From: Schizochytrium sp. TIO01
Lineage: Eukaryota > Sar > Bigyra > Thraustochytrida > Thraustochytriidae
Direction: 5' to 3'
Length of the DNA stretch: 64,000 nt
Assembly: GCA_004764695.1 (NCBI GenBank)
Contig: SMSO01000032.1
Coordinates: 1,634,501-1,698,500 of the forward strand
The stretch's first letter is position 1, and every line of letters begins with the position of its first letter. The notes under the pieces were generated by a model. That model searched no databases. It worked only from the letters and a program-made list of their open reading frames with translations, and was not told where the DNA came from. Positions 52,698 to 63,025 of this stretch are shown here, in pieces. The position numbers and the translations under genes were made by a program.

Positions 52698-53525
52698 ATG
52701 CTCTCCCTTCGTCTCTGCTCGCGGCCGCTTCTGCAAGCCTCTTCGGCATCCCGTCGTGTGGCCCTCATGCCCCGTCGTCTTATGAACACCTCCACTACTG
52801 CCGCCTCTGCAGCAGCACCTGAGGCCGCTGCTGCGCCCGAGGCCGCTGCTGAGGCTGGCTGGAGCCTCCGTGCCCGTGTGATTGGCTTCTCTGCCTTCGT
52901 GGCATTTGGTGGCGCTGCTTCCTTCACGTACATGCTTGCCACAGATGAGGCATTTCTCTTCTCTGCACGGGATCGCGTTCCCAAGCTTGTGAACTTCTTT
53001 GCTCCGTACGCCGGGCTTGCAGTGGAGGAGGAGTCTGGTGAGGTTGACGTCGAGGCCTTCTTCCCGCGTCATATCTCCGAGGTTGTCGGTGACAAGGTCG
53101 AGGTGGCCGTGGTGCTTAGGTCTGGCCGCGTTGTGGTCGTGGAGACCGATGCCGACGCTGCTCTGCCCGAGATCGACCGCAAGCTGCTCGCGGCGCTCGA
53201 GACAAACACACTTGTCAACGACCCCGTTGTCAGCTTTAGCTTCCTCGACCCTGAGGAAGCCAAGGTTCTCAAGTCTAAGAGCGCTGAGGAGCTCTCCAAT
53301 GCCTTCAAGGCTAAGATCCCGCAGATCCCCCCTGAAGGTACTGTTACCAAGGCAGAACTCGAACAGCTCCTCAATGTCTACCGCCGCCTCGAACTTGAGT
53401 ACTACACCAACATCGAGCTCGCTAGACGCTCTGGTGATGACTTTACCCTCGCTCAGCGCGCCATCGTGGAGCTTGATGGACTCAAGAAGGAGATCAAGCA
53501 GCGGATCAAGCGTGCTCCCAAGTAA
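52698..53525 (+). CDS. Probable mitochondrial inner-membrane protein, unknown family
   Basis: 275 residues from the ATG at 52698; the frame is open further upstream, but this ATG begins a classic mitochondrial presequence. The first ~33 residues are rich in Arg, Ser, Leu and Ala with no acidic residue (MLSLRLCSRPLLQASSASRR...). An Ala/Glu/Pro linker follows, then one hydrophobic segment at ~60-80 (VIGFSAFVAFGGAASFTYML). A ~190-residue soluble domain contains beta strands (VEVAVVLRSGRVVVVE) and C-terminal helices (LEQLLNVYRRLELEYYTNIELARR). GC3-rich codons suggest strong expression, as for a housekeeping mitochondrial protein. I do not recognise the family; a respiratory-chain or inner-membrane organising role is possible but not shown. 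Confidence 0.72.
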   Translation: MLSLRLCSRPLLQASSASRRVALMPRRLMNTSTTAASAAAPEAAAAPEAAAEAGWSLRARVIGFSAFVAFGGAASFTYMLATDEAFLFSARDRVPKLVNFFAPYAGLAVEEESGEVDVEAFFPRHISEVVGDKVEVAVVLRSGRVVVVETDADAALPEIDRKLLAALETNTLVNDPVVSFSFLDPEEAKVLKSKSAEELSNAFKAKIPQIPPEGTVTKAELEQLLNVYRRLELEYYTNIELARRSGDDFTLAQRAIVELDGLKKEIKQRIKRAPK

Positions 53526-54306
53526 ATGGGTGCAGTCGGAACAGAAAACACTCTGCATATGCCACTTCGTTTAACTTTGTGCTATCTCGCCTTACTCCAT
53601 GGTATGTGAGTTGGAATGAGACTGTTCATGTGAGGAGGCAGAATCAAGGTTCAAAGATTTCTTGTGTTCGTTCTCTTTATTGCTTGCTTAATGTTACTAT
53701 GCAGCGAGCTTTAGGCATGGTTGGGCGAACTTGAAATCACATGAATGGATTGATACATGAAGCGCTTCAAGTGGCACGTGAACTTGTGTTTTTGATCTTT
53801 CCTGCCTGCCGTGCATGAGAAAATTGAGACTGCGCGTTGCCAGCAAATGAGAGATCAAGTTGCAAAGAACTTTTAATTGACAAAATCATAATTGCAAAGC
53901 TGAGAATCTTCAGAGTTACTCTAACTATGAAGGATAAGGGAAGGAAAGAAAGGGAAGTAAAATGCTTCTAAATCTTGCCTTCCTACTTTTTAACTTTCTA
54001 CTACTACACTCTCTAATAATGAACGAATACCGAGTACTACGTTTGCTTGCTTTCACAACATTGCAACTGCTTCTGCTGCTGCTACAGCAGTACAATTGAC
54101 GTAGGGAGGCTTGACTCAGCAGCTACGCGTTGAATTTTTATTCTTGTGCCTTGGCACAACTCAAGGCCACTCTCCCTCCCCGCAGCATAGAGCCATCCTG
54201 AACTCTCCTAGTGCTAACTTAATCGATAGTGTTCGTAGTTAACTTGGCATGGCTTGATTAAGCTACGATGAACATCCTGGGAAATGGCAGTTAGCAAACT
54301 ATGTTT
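53526..54306. other. Convergent intergenic region 0.8 kb
   Basis: AT-rich 3' UTR space between the mitochondrial-type gene and the sirtuin. A CTGCTT/CTGCTG run lies near 54067-54087. Nothing else is seen. Confidence 0.4.
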
Positions 54307-55290
54307 TCATCGTGGTGAAGCAGGTGATGGGCTAGAAAAATTTGCCTTCCATTGTGACTGTGGACCGAGGAGACTTTCCGCGAGTTCAGTAAGTGCTTGA
54401 CCACAGGTAACATCATCAATCTTAAAGTCTGCGATAGGATCTGCGCGGGTGTCACCAACATTGATAATGCCAAACGGCTTGCCCTGCTCCTTCGCCGCTT
54501 TACACAAGCGGTAACTAGACCAAACAGTAACCGAAGACCCAACCACCAGGAGACTATCTGCGTCATGAACAGCCTGAAATGAATCCTCTTTTACCTGTGA
54601 AGGCACTGTGCCTCCAAAAAAGACAATCGTGGGCATGATCACACCGCCACACTGTACGCAGCTGGGTACAAAAAAGCTGTCGTATTCGGTAATATCTAAA
54701 TGAGCATCTCCATCAGCGCGAATATCTACAATGTCATCTGGGTTAAGGTGTTCATCAAACCATGTCTTGTTTACCTTGTAAAGGTTGTCCTGATACTCAC
54801 GTCTTGAAGTCTCGTTCCCACAGCTCAAGCATTTCACGCCACTACCATGACCGTGCAACTCCAGCACATTCTTCGATCCGGCCATCGTGTGCAAACGATC
54901 CACATTTTGCGTGATCACTCGAGAAACATGGCCAGCCTGTTCTAGAGCTGCAATGGCAATGTGACTCGCATTCGGTTGAGCCCGCAAAAAATGTCGCTGC
55001 GCAACAACAGCTCGAGCCCAGTACCTTTTGCGTCGCTCTCCAGATTTGACAAACTCCTGGTGAGTCATAGGCTTATGACCTCTGCTGTAGGAACCTTCTG
55101 GCGAGCGATAGTCTGGGATCCCACTTTCTGTGGATACGCCTGCGCCACTAAGCACGCATACTTTGCCAGGGAGCGGTGAAGTCCTACGCTCCGAAGCCTG
55201 ATGAGCCTCTCGAAAGAACTTCGTCAGGTCTCGAAGTGCCTCAGGGCGCAGCCTCTGTCTCAGCGCAGGAGGCACAAAACTCGAAGCCAT
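54307..55290 (-). CDS. Sirtuin, SIRT4-like (class II)
   Basis: 327 residues, ATG at 55290. An NAD+-dependent protein deacylase or ADP-ribosyltransferase. It shows GAGVSTESGIPDYRS (49-63), TQNVDRLH (127-134), the catalytic His in ELHGHG (H146), and two zinc Cys pairs (C154/C157 in CLSC and C211/C214 in CVQC). It also has VFFGGTVP and VVGSSVTVWSSYRL, the pattern of class II (SIRT4 and bacterial/plant relatives) rather than class I. The N terminus is moderately basic (RQRLRPEALRDLTKFFREAH) and could act as a mitochondrial presequence, but it contains Glu and Asp, so location is uncertain. The C terminus has a Ser/Pro tail. It converges with the mitochondrial-type gene. Confidence 0.93.
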   Translation of the reverse strand: MASSFVPPALRQRLRPEALRDLTKFFREAHQASERRTSPLPGKVCVLSGAGVSTESGIPDYRSPEGSYSRGHKPMTHQEFVKSGERRKRYWARAVVAQRHFLRAQPNASHIAIAALEQAGHVSRVITQNVDRLHTMAGSKNVLELHGHGSGVKCLSCGNETSRREYQDNLYKVNKTWFDEHLNPDDIVDIRADGDAHLDITEYDSFFVPSCVQCGGVIMPTIVFFGGTVPSQVKEDSFQAVHDADSLLVVGSSVTVWSSYRLCKAAKEQGKPFGIINVGDTRADPIADFKIDDVTCGQALTELAESLLGPQSQWKANFSSPSPASPR

Positions 55291-55788
55291 CTTGTGAATT
55301 CTGCAAACTCCGGCTCTAGCCCAAGCTCGACCTTGGTCAAAGGCCTTGTTCGGGATTTGCGCTTCGTTGTTCTGGCTTCTCCGAGTTTACGATGAATAAT
55401 TTCCAATACCTATTTTAAGCTCTATCAGCCCTCGTAATACCCTTAAGGACCCTCCCTATCTATCCTTATAAAGAGTAAGGTGATTTTTTCATTTTTTTGA
55501 ACAGAACGAGGCGAACGACTCCTTTAGAACCTGCAGGGTAGAAAATTGTTATTTGGCTTAGTAGCGTTTGCTGCAGCAATAGTGCGGGTTCATACAAGGA
55601 TTGAACTGTTAACAATGCACGTAGACCCCAATCTGGTTTCAATCATGTCCAAGTTGAGGAAAGAAAGAAGAAAAATAGATTGATTGAATGAGTGAGTGAG
55701 CAGAACCAATTGGTGATTAGAACGAAGAACAAATCAGTGTTCAGTGTATCATGTTGATCTTGCATGTAGATTTATGTATTATAGGTAA
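55291..55788. other. Intergenic 0.5 kb between sirtuin and monooxygenase genes
   Basis: Contains a short TGAATGAGTGAGTGAG tetranucleotide run at about 55685-55700. Both genes are on the minus strand, so this holds the sirtuin promoter and the monooxygenase 3' UTR. Confidence 0.4.
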
Positions 55789-57396
55789 TTAAAGACGGGA
55801 GCCTAGAGTATAGGCATCCTTGTCAAGGCCGCTCAGGTGATACCAGAAGCGTAGACACGAGCTACCCCAATTATTCACAATGGTTCCATCCGGGCGTTTG
55901 TACCAGCTTGTACAGGAAGGGTCAGCAAAAGTAGTTTCCTGTAGATCCTTCTGCAACTTCTGAAAATCTTGTTCGAAATCTTCCTCATTTACCTCGATGG
56001 AGGTGGCTCCTCGATCAATCATAAATTTGATCATCCTCATGACATAGTTGACCTGCGTTTCAACCATGAAGATGATACTGTTATGGCCCAAATTGCTTCC
56101 TGGACCATATAGAAAAAACAGATTAGGAAAGTGTGCAACTGCAACAGACTTGTAAGCTTTAGGAATATCCTTCCAGTAATCCTGTAGGGACATGCCATCG
56201 CCATTGCGAATCTCAATATGGCTCAAAAACTGGGTTGTCTCAAAACCAGTTGCATAGATGATTACATCTGCCTGCTCCTTAGACCCGTCGTTATACTCAA
56301 CACCATCTTCTGTGATTCGTGCGAGTGTCTTCTCTGTAACTAAATCAACATTGTCACGAGTCAGCATTGGAAGCCAATGCTCGGCGAGAGCTATCCGTTT
56401 GCAGCCGATTTCATAGCGAGGAATAATAACTTCTTTTGGATACTTATACTTGGAGGCTTCGAGCATTTCATGTGATGTCTCAGACTTGACAAAATCATAA
56501 ACTGTGCCTGGGCCACGGTACGGAGTGCTTAGTCCGTAAAAGAGAACCTCACTTGAAAGGAATAGAGATGCTCGATAAGCCACGCGAGCAAATGGCACAT
56601 ATCGAAATATGTTTTTAGCGAGTTCTGAATATTCGTAATCCTGCTTGGCGAAACACCAGATTGGGGAGCGCTGGATAACTGACAGATGATCAGCCTCCAT
56701 GGCTACCATTGGAAATGCTTGGATCGCTGTTGCTCCAGTGCCAACGCCAATTACTTTCTTCCCCTTTAGATCAATATCATTACGCCACTGAGCTGTGTGC
56801 CACGACTCGCCCCGGAAGTCTTCAATGCCAGGAACGTTGGGCCATTTGGGAATATCCAGTTGGCCAGCTGCGGGAACAAAAAATGTGAATTCACTTTCGC
56901 GAATGGAACCATCTGCATATTGGACCTTAATATTCCAACGTTTGCTTGAGTTATTAAAGTTGGCACTCAGGATAGAGCAATTAAAATGCGCATGCTCACC
57001 AAGACGATGCTTTGCAGCGACCTCTTCGAAGTAGTTTAGTATCTCGTCGCGCTTTGCCCATTTACGAGACCAGTTGGTGCGTGGTTCAAAGGAGAACGAG
57101 TACACATGCGAAGGAACGTCGCATGCACAGTCGGGATACTTGTTATGACGCCAGGTGCCACCAAACCCATCTGATTTCTCAAAAATCTCGAAAGGGATCC
57201 CCGCCTCTTGCAGTTTGATAGCAAGGCATATTGCGCTCATACCCCCACCCAAGATAGCCACCTTAACACCCTGAATTTTGCAACGCTCCTGCATCAGCAC
57301 TTTCTCTTGATGTTCTCCATATTTCTTCCACAACAGCGCTGCAGCAGCCACTCCAGCAACTGTTACTAAGTTGTTCCCGTTTTTACCTTTGGTCAT
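55789..57396 (-). CDS. Baeyer-Villiger-like FAD monooxygenase, copy A
   Basis: 535 residues, ATG at 57396. A hydrophobic N-terminal segment (VTVAGVAAAALLW, 11-23) precedes the FAD motif VAILGGGMSAICLA (46-59, GxGxxA instead of GxGxxG). The Baeyer-Villiger fingerprint FRGESWHTAQW (194-204) fits F-x-G-x-x-x-H-x-x-x-W, though the residue after W is Arg rather than the usual Pro/Asp. The NADPH-binding motif GVGTGATAIQ lies at 217-226. ATGFETTQF and the C-terminal FLYGPGSNLGHNS are typical of flavin-containing/cyclohexanone-monooxygenase-like enzymes. The protein ends in SRL, a PTS1-type peroxisomal signal. Likely reaction: NADPH- and O2-dependent oxidation of a ketone or nucleophile; substrate unknown. 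It is a tandem paralog of 58985-60589, with less GC3-biased codons. Confidence 0.9.
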   Translation of the reverse strand: MTKGKNGNNLVTVAGVAAAALLWKKYGEHQEKVLMQERCKIQGVKVAILGGGMSAICLAIKLQEAGIPFEIFEKSDGFGGTWRHNKYPDCACDVPSHVYSFSFEPRTNWSRKWAKRDEILNYFEEVAAKHRLGEHAHFNCSILSANFNNSSKRWNIKVQYADGSIRESEFTFFVPAAGQLDIPKWPNVPGIEDFRGESWHTAQWRNDIDLKGKKVIGVGTGATAIQAFPMVAMEADHLSVIQRSPIWCFAKQDYEYSELAKNIFRYVPFARVAYRASLFLSSEVLFYGLSTPYRGPGTVYDFVKSETSHEMLEASKYKYPKEVIIPRYEIGCKRIALAEHWLPMLTRDNVDLVTEKTLARITEDGVEYNDGSKEQADVIIYATGFETTQFLSHIEIRNGDGMSLQDYWKDIPKAYKSVAVAHFPNLFFLYGPGSNLGHNSIIFMVETQVNYVMRMIKFMIDRGATSIEVNEEDFEQDFQKLQKDLQETTFADPSCTSWYKRPDGTIVNNWGSSCLRFWYHLSGLDKDAYTLGSRL

Positions 57397-58984
57397 GCTG
57401 TCTTACTCCGCGGACAGCAATGCACAAGATCAATCCAAAAGATACAAACTAATAATCCCAAATCCTCTTACTACCTGTATCGTTTAGGTCAGATACAGGG
57501 TACTTGCTTGAGTGCACTATGTTGGTTGTATCGCACTGCCCCCAGTCACTTCGCAGTGAGTTTCCTGTGCGCAGTCTAATCTCAACCAGCTCAAGATCAA
57601 TTTCGGTTTTGCTGCGAGCTCCAACCTCAACGCACGTTGAGCAGTACTTCAGCGAGCCCTGATTTCAGCTAGCAACTTGTAAGTCACCACTCTAAAGAAA
57701 GCTGCCTCTCCTCGCCTGAGACTGGTGGCTGTGTTGAACCGTTTTTCGCACTAAGTCCGCCGCAAACCTGTCCAAATCCCGTCTCCATTACGAATAGGCC
57801 TTCTTAAGAGTTTCTATGATCAAAGTGTCTTTGGCATCGTCAGTGCGACCACTCAGCACAGAAAGCCAAGCAAACCAATCTCTAGGCCTCCTTCTGGCAC
57901 CACCTCCCTCCTCGCTACGCATATTGCAGCAACAGGAACCATAAGAGCCCCTCAGTTTCCAACATTTTGCGTCTCCTCGAAGCGGACACCTCAACATTCT
58001 CCAGTGGATTGCGGCGCAGCCCCATTTCCACAGCGAGAATAACCCTCTTGCTCTGTGTCAGCTCTCACTCGCGCGGCCTTGGATCTTTGCTCGTAGGTAT
58101 TTATTTGTTTCTGTCTTCGAAATGTCTTCAGTTCGACTTGAGTCCTCCACATTCGTACCGAGCAGGTACCCTACCGTACTAGCTAGGTAGACACTAGGCA
58201 GGGAGGTAGGAGACTCTCGAGCTTCAACAAGTACAACAGCGAAAGCATTTGCTTTGTTGCTTCAACTCGCTCTTCGAGTTCAAGGGCGAGGTTTCATGGT
58301 TTTGCGGCGGGGGGTTTAAGCTCACTCGTGCAGATAGATGGGCCATCGCTCGCTTAGACTTCCTTGCGCAAGTTGTGGAAACAGATCGCGTGGTGTATTG
58401 GTTGTTCGGGCCTGATCGACTGGGACCGGATGGAACCTGAGTTATGGACTGGTGAAGTACAGAACCCGTTTTGGACTGCGTGAATTGTGAAGGAGATCGG
58501 TTTATATCGGTAGGCAACTACGATACGGACTTCAGGCTTTGGATGAGGCTGGTAAAAGTAATATTATATTCCTGATGAAGTCGTTGTTGTTGAGAAGTCC
58601 CATCTCCTCTGTCCAGTTTGGCATTTGGGGTAATTACCATCTGCCGGGCCTCTATGAAATAGGTTTGGATTGAGTAGATTGGATGTGAATAACACATGCC
58701 ATGGACGCGATAGTAGAGTAAAGGGAATGAATGGACTTGTAGTGATGATGGCATTTTGGTCATGAAAAGGGCTTTTGATTGATGCTGTAGGTCTTGAGGA
58801 TGGCAAGAGGGTGCGGCAAAATTGTGGAGAGAGATAAATATTCGAGAAAGGAATCCGCAGAGGGAATGCATATTGAAAAGATACTTTTCTTAACTTACGA
58901 AAGAGTCTGGATAGATTTAGAATATAATGTATGAGGAGTATGCACATTAATCAAAGGACGTCTTTGGCACGTTGGGTCCAGAAC
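57397..58984. other. Intergenic 1.6 kb between monooxygenase paralogs
   Basis: No gene recognised. A TAGGTA-rich island lies at about 58163-58210. Overlapping short frames at 58224-58947 have no family features. It carries the promoter of copy A and the 3' UTR of copy B. Confidence 0.4.
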
Positions 58985-60589
58985 TTAGAGGCGAGAGCCA
59001 AGGTTGTAAGCATCCTTGTCAAGGCCACTGAGATGGTACCAGAACTTCATGCAGTTACCTGCCCAGTTATTAACGATTGTACCGTCTGCGCGCTTGTACC
59101 AACTCGTGCATGATGGGTCGGCAAAGGTGGTCTCCTGGAGCTCCTTCTGAAGGCGAACGTTGTCCTCCTCATAGAGGTCCTCCTTAACCTCAAGAGAGGT
59201 AGCACCGGTGTCCACCATGTAGCTCATCATGCGCACCACGTACTCGACCTGGGTCTCAACCATGAAGATAATACTACTGTGGCCCAAGTTGCTGCCAGGG
59301 CCGTAGAGGAAGAAGAGGTTGGGGAAGTTTGGCACAGAGACAGACTTGTAAGCCCTCGGGATATCCTTCCAGTAGTCCTGGAGGGAGAGACCATCGCCGT
59401 TGACAATATCAATCTGGCTCATAAAGTTAGAGGAGTAGAAGCCTGTGGCGTAGATGATGGCGTCGGCATCCTCCTTGGTGCCATCAGTGTACTCCACACC
59501 GGTTGCAGTGATGCGCTTGAGGGTCTTGTCGGCAACAAGGTCAACGTTGCTGCGAGCAAGCATCGGCATCCAGTTCTCGGCAAGTGCCACACGCTTGCAG
59601 CCAATGGCGTACTCAGGAACAATCTGTTCCTTAGGGTAGCGGTTCTCCTGCATCTCCATCATTTGCTGGCTGAAAGCATCCTTGCAGATGGTGTAGAGAA
59701 GGCCGTTGCCCTTCCTGCTCTCGATGACGGTGTAAAGCGCCTCATTGAGCATGAAAAGTGAGCCACGGTAAGCCTGGCGAGCAAACGGCACGTAGCGGAA
59801 GATAGCCTTGGTGAGATCAGAATACTCGAAGTCCTCCTTCTTGATGCACCAAATCGGGGACCGCTGAAGTACAGTGAGGTGCTCGGCTTCCTGGGCAATG
59901 ATGGGGAATGCCTGAATGGCGGTGGCGCCCGTACCGATGCCGATGACCTTCTTGCCCTTGAGGTTCACATCATGGCGCCACTGGGCAGAGTGCCAGGAGT
60001 CGCCCTTGAAGTCCTCACGGCCAGGCACGTTGGGGAACTTTGGCACACCGAGCTGGCCAGTGGCAGGTACGAAGAAGGTAAAGTCATTCTCACGCACAGC
60101 ACCATCGGCGTACTTGACCTTGATCTTCCAGCGCTTGGTGTCGTTGTTGAAGTAGGCACCCTCAATGGTGGCCTTAAAGTGAGTGTGCTGCGAGAGGCCG
60201 TACTTGGCGGCGACCTCCTCGAAGTATGCGAGGATCTCCTCACGCTTGGCCCACTTGCGGGACCAGTTGGGGCGAGGCTCGAAGGAGTATGAGTAGAGGT
60301 GGGAAGGGACATCACAGCCACAGTCGGGGTACTGGTTGTGGAGCCAGGTACCTCCGAATCCGTCAGCCTTCTCAAAGATTTCGAAGGGAATGCCAGCCTC
60401 CTGAAGCTTGATGGCAAGGCACATTCCACTCATGCCGGCGCCAAGGATGGCAACCTTGACGCCTTGCACCTTGCATCTTTCCTGGCGAGCGACCTTGGTC
60501 TTGTAGTTAGAGATCTTGTTGTACACCATGGCAGCGCCCGCCACGCCGGCCATGGTCATCAGCTTCGAGGGACCGTTGTCACCACCCAT
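58985..60589 (-). CDS. Baeyer-Villiger-like FAD monooxygenase, copy B
   Basis: 534 residues, ATG at 60589. Same architecture as copy A with the same residue numbering: N-terminal hydrophobic segment (MTMAGVAGAAMVY, 11-23), canonical FAD motif VAILGAGMSGMCLA (46-59), FKGDSWHSAQW (194-204) followed by Arg, GIGTGATAIQ near 217, ATGFYSSNF, and a C terminus ending GSRL. Over residues 41-100, 51 of 60 positions are identical to copy A by direct count. Codon use is markedly more GC3-rich than in copy A, suggesting stronger expression of this copy. The SRL tail suggests peroxisomal location, but a membrane anchor at the N terminus is also possible. The gene pair arose by tandem duplication; the substrate is not known. 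Confidence 0.92.
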   Translation of the reverse strand: MGGDNGPSKLMTMAGVAGAAMVYNKISNYKTKVARQERCKVQGVKVAILGAGMSGMCLAIKLQEAGIPFEIFEKADGFGGTWLHNQYPDCGCDVPSHLYSYSFEPRPNWSRKWAKREEILAYFEEVAAKYGLSQHTHFKATIEGAYFNNDTKRWKIKVKYADGAVRENDFTFFVPATGQLGVPKFPNVPGREDFKGDSWHSAQWRHDVNLKGKKVIGIGTGATAIQAFPIIAQEAEHLTVLQRSPIWCIKKEDFEYSDLTKAIFRYVPFARQAYRGSLFMLNEALYTVIESRKGNGLLYTICKDAFSQQMMEMQENRYPKEQIVPEYAIGCKRVALAENWMPMLARSNVDLVADKTLKRITATGVEYTDGTKEDADAIIYATGFYSSNFMSQIDIVNGDGLSLQDYWKDIPRAYKSVSVPNFPNLFFLYGPGSNLGHSSIIFMVETQVEYVVRMMSYMVDTGATSLEVKEDLYEEDNVRLQKELQETTFADPSCTSWYKRADGTIVNNWAGNCMKFWYHLSGLDKDAYNLGSRL

Positions 60590-60910
60590 GATGCTGTTTT
60601 TCGTGATAAAGTAAATAGATTAGATATATAAATACGTCTCGAGCTTGTCTCGTTAGATGCTTTGCTTGCTGGTTGCTTGTTGCTTTGGAGTTCTCGAGGT
60701 TGCGGGTTTGCTTTTCCAAGACTTCGCCCGGCGGCGCCTTTGATCTGCAATCCCAGTGTTGGCCCCTCTCGAGCGCCTTCAAATTCAAGGACTGCTGCCA
60801 GAGAGCGCTTCCTCCTAAATAAGTAGATCACGACTGACTTCTTTCTCTCGTTCCAAGTTCCCATCTCCTGCTATTACGCCTACGGCAGAGACTTGGACTT
60901 ACAGAGGATC

Positions 60911-60971
60911 CAAACAAAGCAAGCAAGCAAGCAAACAAAGCAAACAAACAAACAAACAAACAAACAAACAA
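60911..60971. repeat. (CAAA/CAAG)n microsatellite
   Basis: About fifteen tetranucleotide units, CAAG first then CAAA, upstream of monooxygenase copy B. Confidence 0.9.
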
Positions 60972-61000
60972 GAACCAAAGCTGAGACTGAAACGCGCCTT

Positions 61001-61055
61001 ATTCCTTCCTTCTTTCCTTCCTTTTATTCCTTTTATTCCTTTTATTCCTTTTCTG
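61001..61055. repeat. Pyrimidine repeat with CCTTTTATT units
   Basis: TTCC tetranucleotides followed by about four 9-bp units of the form CCTTTTATT. Confidence 0.8.
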
Positions 61056-61207
61056 TTTCTTCTTCTCTCTTACGAGGGCCCTTTCCTGCTCTAAGTACTC
61101 TCAAGATCTTCAGAAACTTCAATCCGTCGCTGCTCAATCAGGGTCTCTTCCCTTTGGCAAAACCGGACGTCGCCGGAGGGAGAGCGGAGTCAGGGAGTTA
61201 GGGAGGT

Positions 61208-61244
61208 GAGTCGAGTCGAGTCGAGTCGAGTCGAGTCGAGTCGA
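61208..61244. repeat. (GAGTC)n pentanucleotide array
   Basis: Seven perfect tandem copies of GAGTC plus a partial unit. Confidence 0.92.
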
Positions 61245-61648
61245 AATGACCTCGAGCATAGCTATTAGTTTCGAAGATCGAGGCCGAAGAACTATGCGTA
61301 GAATCGCAGAAATCATCGATGATGAAATCAATCAATCAATAAATCAATATATCTTCAATGACCGGCCGCAAAGTTCTCGCGGCTGATGCAAATCTTGCTG
61401 TGAGAAGGATCTTGCATCGTCTGTGCCGCCCCTCTCTCACAGTCCCTCCGCCCATATATGCATGCCCCACTGGCCGATCCCAGAGTGGACACATTGGATC
61501 TGCCACCCTCGTGTCCCCTCTGACGGTCCCTCCCCTCACTCAGTCAGGTCTCTTTCCTTCCTTCTTTCCTTCCTTTCTTTTCTTCTCTTCTGCTTTCTTT
61601 TCTTCTTTTCTGTTTCCTTGCTCCAGTCTCCTTCGTTTCTTTGGCTTC

Positions 61649-61745
61649 TTCAACTTGATTTCAACTTGACTTCAACTTGGTTTCAACTCTGATCCTGCTC
61701 AAGCTCCTGCTCAAGCTTCTGCTCGAGCTTCTGCTCAAGCTTCTG
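61649..61745. repeat. Two abutting minisatellites, 11-bp and 12-bp units
   Basis: At 61649-61692 there are four copies of an 11-bp unit, TTCAACTTGAT and close variants. At 61695-61745 there are four copies of a 12-bp unit, CTGCTCAAGCTT and variants (one CTGCTCGAGCTT), plus a partial. Confidence 0.88.
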
Positions 61746-62590
61746 TCATTCTCTAGTCTCGGGATGCGTTGGAATTCGCCGCCCTTCGCAGGCAGCTCGT
61801 GCGTTTGAAGATAGGTCTGTCTGTACAAAATCTTGAAGAAAAAGAAAAAGATCGATGGATTCTTCTTCAATCAATCGCACTCACTCAGAGGATCCAAAGT
61901 TCGTTTTCTTTTGTAACTAACTAACCAACCAATCAAAACATCGTTTGTAAACTTATTATCCATCAAAGGAAAGAAAAGAAAGCAAAGAGAACGATTGCTC
62001 GTTTGGAGCGAGTGCTTTTTCTTTTTATTCTGCAAACTACCTTAGACACATACGATGTGCACTTACTTTTTTCTTTTTTCTTTACGTCTGTCATTCACAT
62101 TCGTTTATGCTTCAAGTCGCTCGCGATTTCTCAATCCAACGCAACGCAGCAGCGCTTCTTGATTGCAAGGTCGCAACCACTATCGCCGCTTTCATTGGCG
62201 CTCTTCGGCCTCGACTTGAGCTCCTCGAGAGTGCTTCGGGCCTTCCAACAAAGTCAGGCAGGCCGTCGAAGCATGCATGCATGAGACGAGCAAGACTTCC
62301 TCCCTTCGCTCTGCGCATCGCTTCGAAGGCGCGGCTCTCCTCCGGAAGGCAGGAACCGGCCGGCTAGGTCCATTCCAGGACGACGGCGGCTTCAGCTCCT
62401 CGTGAACGCCCACCAGGACAAGGCCAGCGAGGGCCTCGGCAGCTCTTTTGCAGGCTCCAGCACTCGAGCCTTCCTCGAAGCGAGCGTCAGGCGCTGCCCA
62501 TCGAGGCACGGCAGCACCTCGAGGCCCCTGCCCGTCCATAAAGGCTAGGGCTCGGACTCCATCAGGCGCGACGCGACGCGTGCGATCTGA

Positions 62591-62619
62591 GCAAGCAAGC
62601 AAGCAAGCAAGCAAGCAAG
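62591..62619. repeat. (GCAA)n microsatellite
   Basis: Seven perfect GCAA copies. Confidence 0.92.
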
Positions 62620-62982
62620 TAAACCTCAGGGCGCCAAGGACTCGAGCAATCCCAGTCAATAGATCAACCAATCAGTCAATCAAGCGACGCAAATTCGAGG
62701 AGGCGATGGATTCGCCGTTGAGACCTGCCACGAGAGAAAACCTCACCCGCCAAATCATGGGTGATCTGCATCCTGAATCCATCAGCAGCAAAATGGTCTG
62801 GTTTGGTCGGCTCTGATTTTTCAGAGACCGGTGCCAGGAATTGATTGCGGGCTCGCGAACTTGGTAGGACTGGCTGGCTCGCTGGCTGGCCCGCCGCTGG
62901 ACTCAGGGCGAGGGCCGCCGCCCCCATTCTCGCGGGGCTCTCCGCCATCGCACTGAGCGGATTTTATGGTGTGTGTCATTCG

Positions 62983-63025
62983 CTCATTGATTGATTGATT
63001 GATTCATTCATTCATTGATTCATTT
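62983..63025. repeat. (TTGA)n-(TTCA)n microsatellite
   Basis: Four TTGA units followed by three to four TTCA units, then TTGATTCATTT. Confidence 0.85.

Noticed and set aside
52635-53558. 307-codon frame antisense to the mitochondrial-type gene
   Set aside because: Same cause: a stop-poor antisense frame over GC3-rich codons. The sense strand has a presequence and membrane segment.
62107-62671. Coding frames in the GC-rich patch near the right end
   Set aside because: Frames are open on both strands because of base composition, and none contains a recognisable domain or clear splice context.
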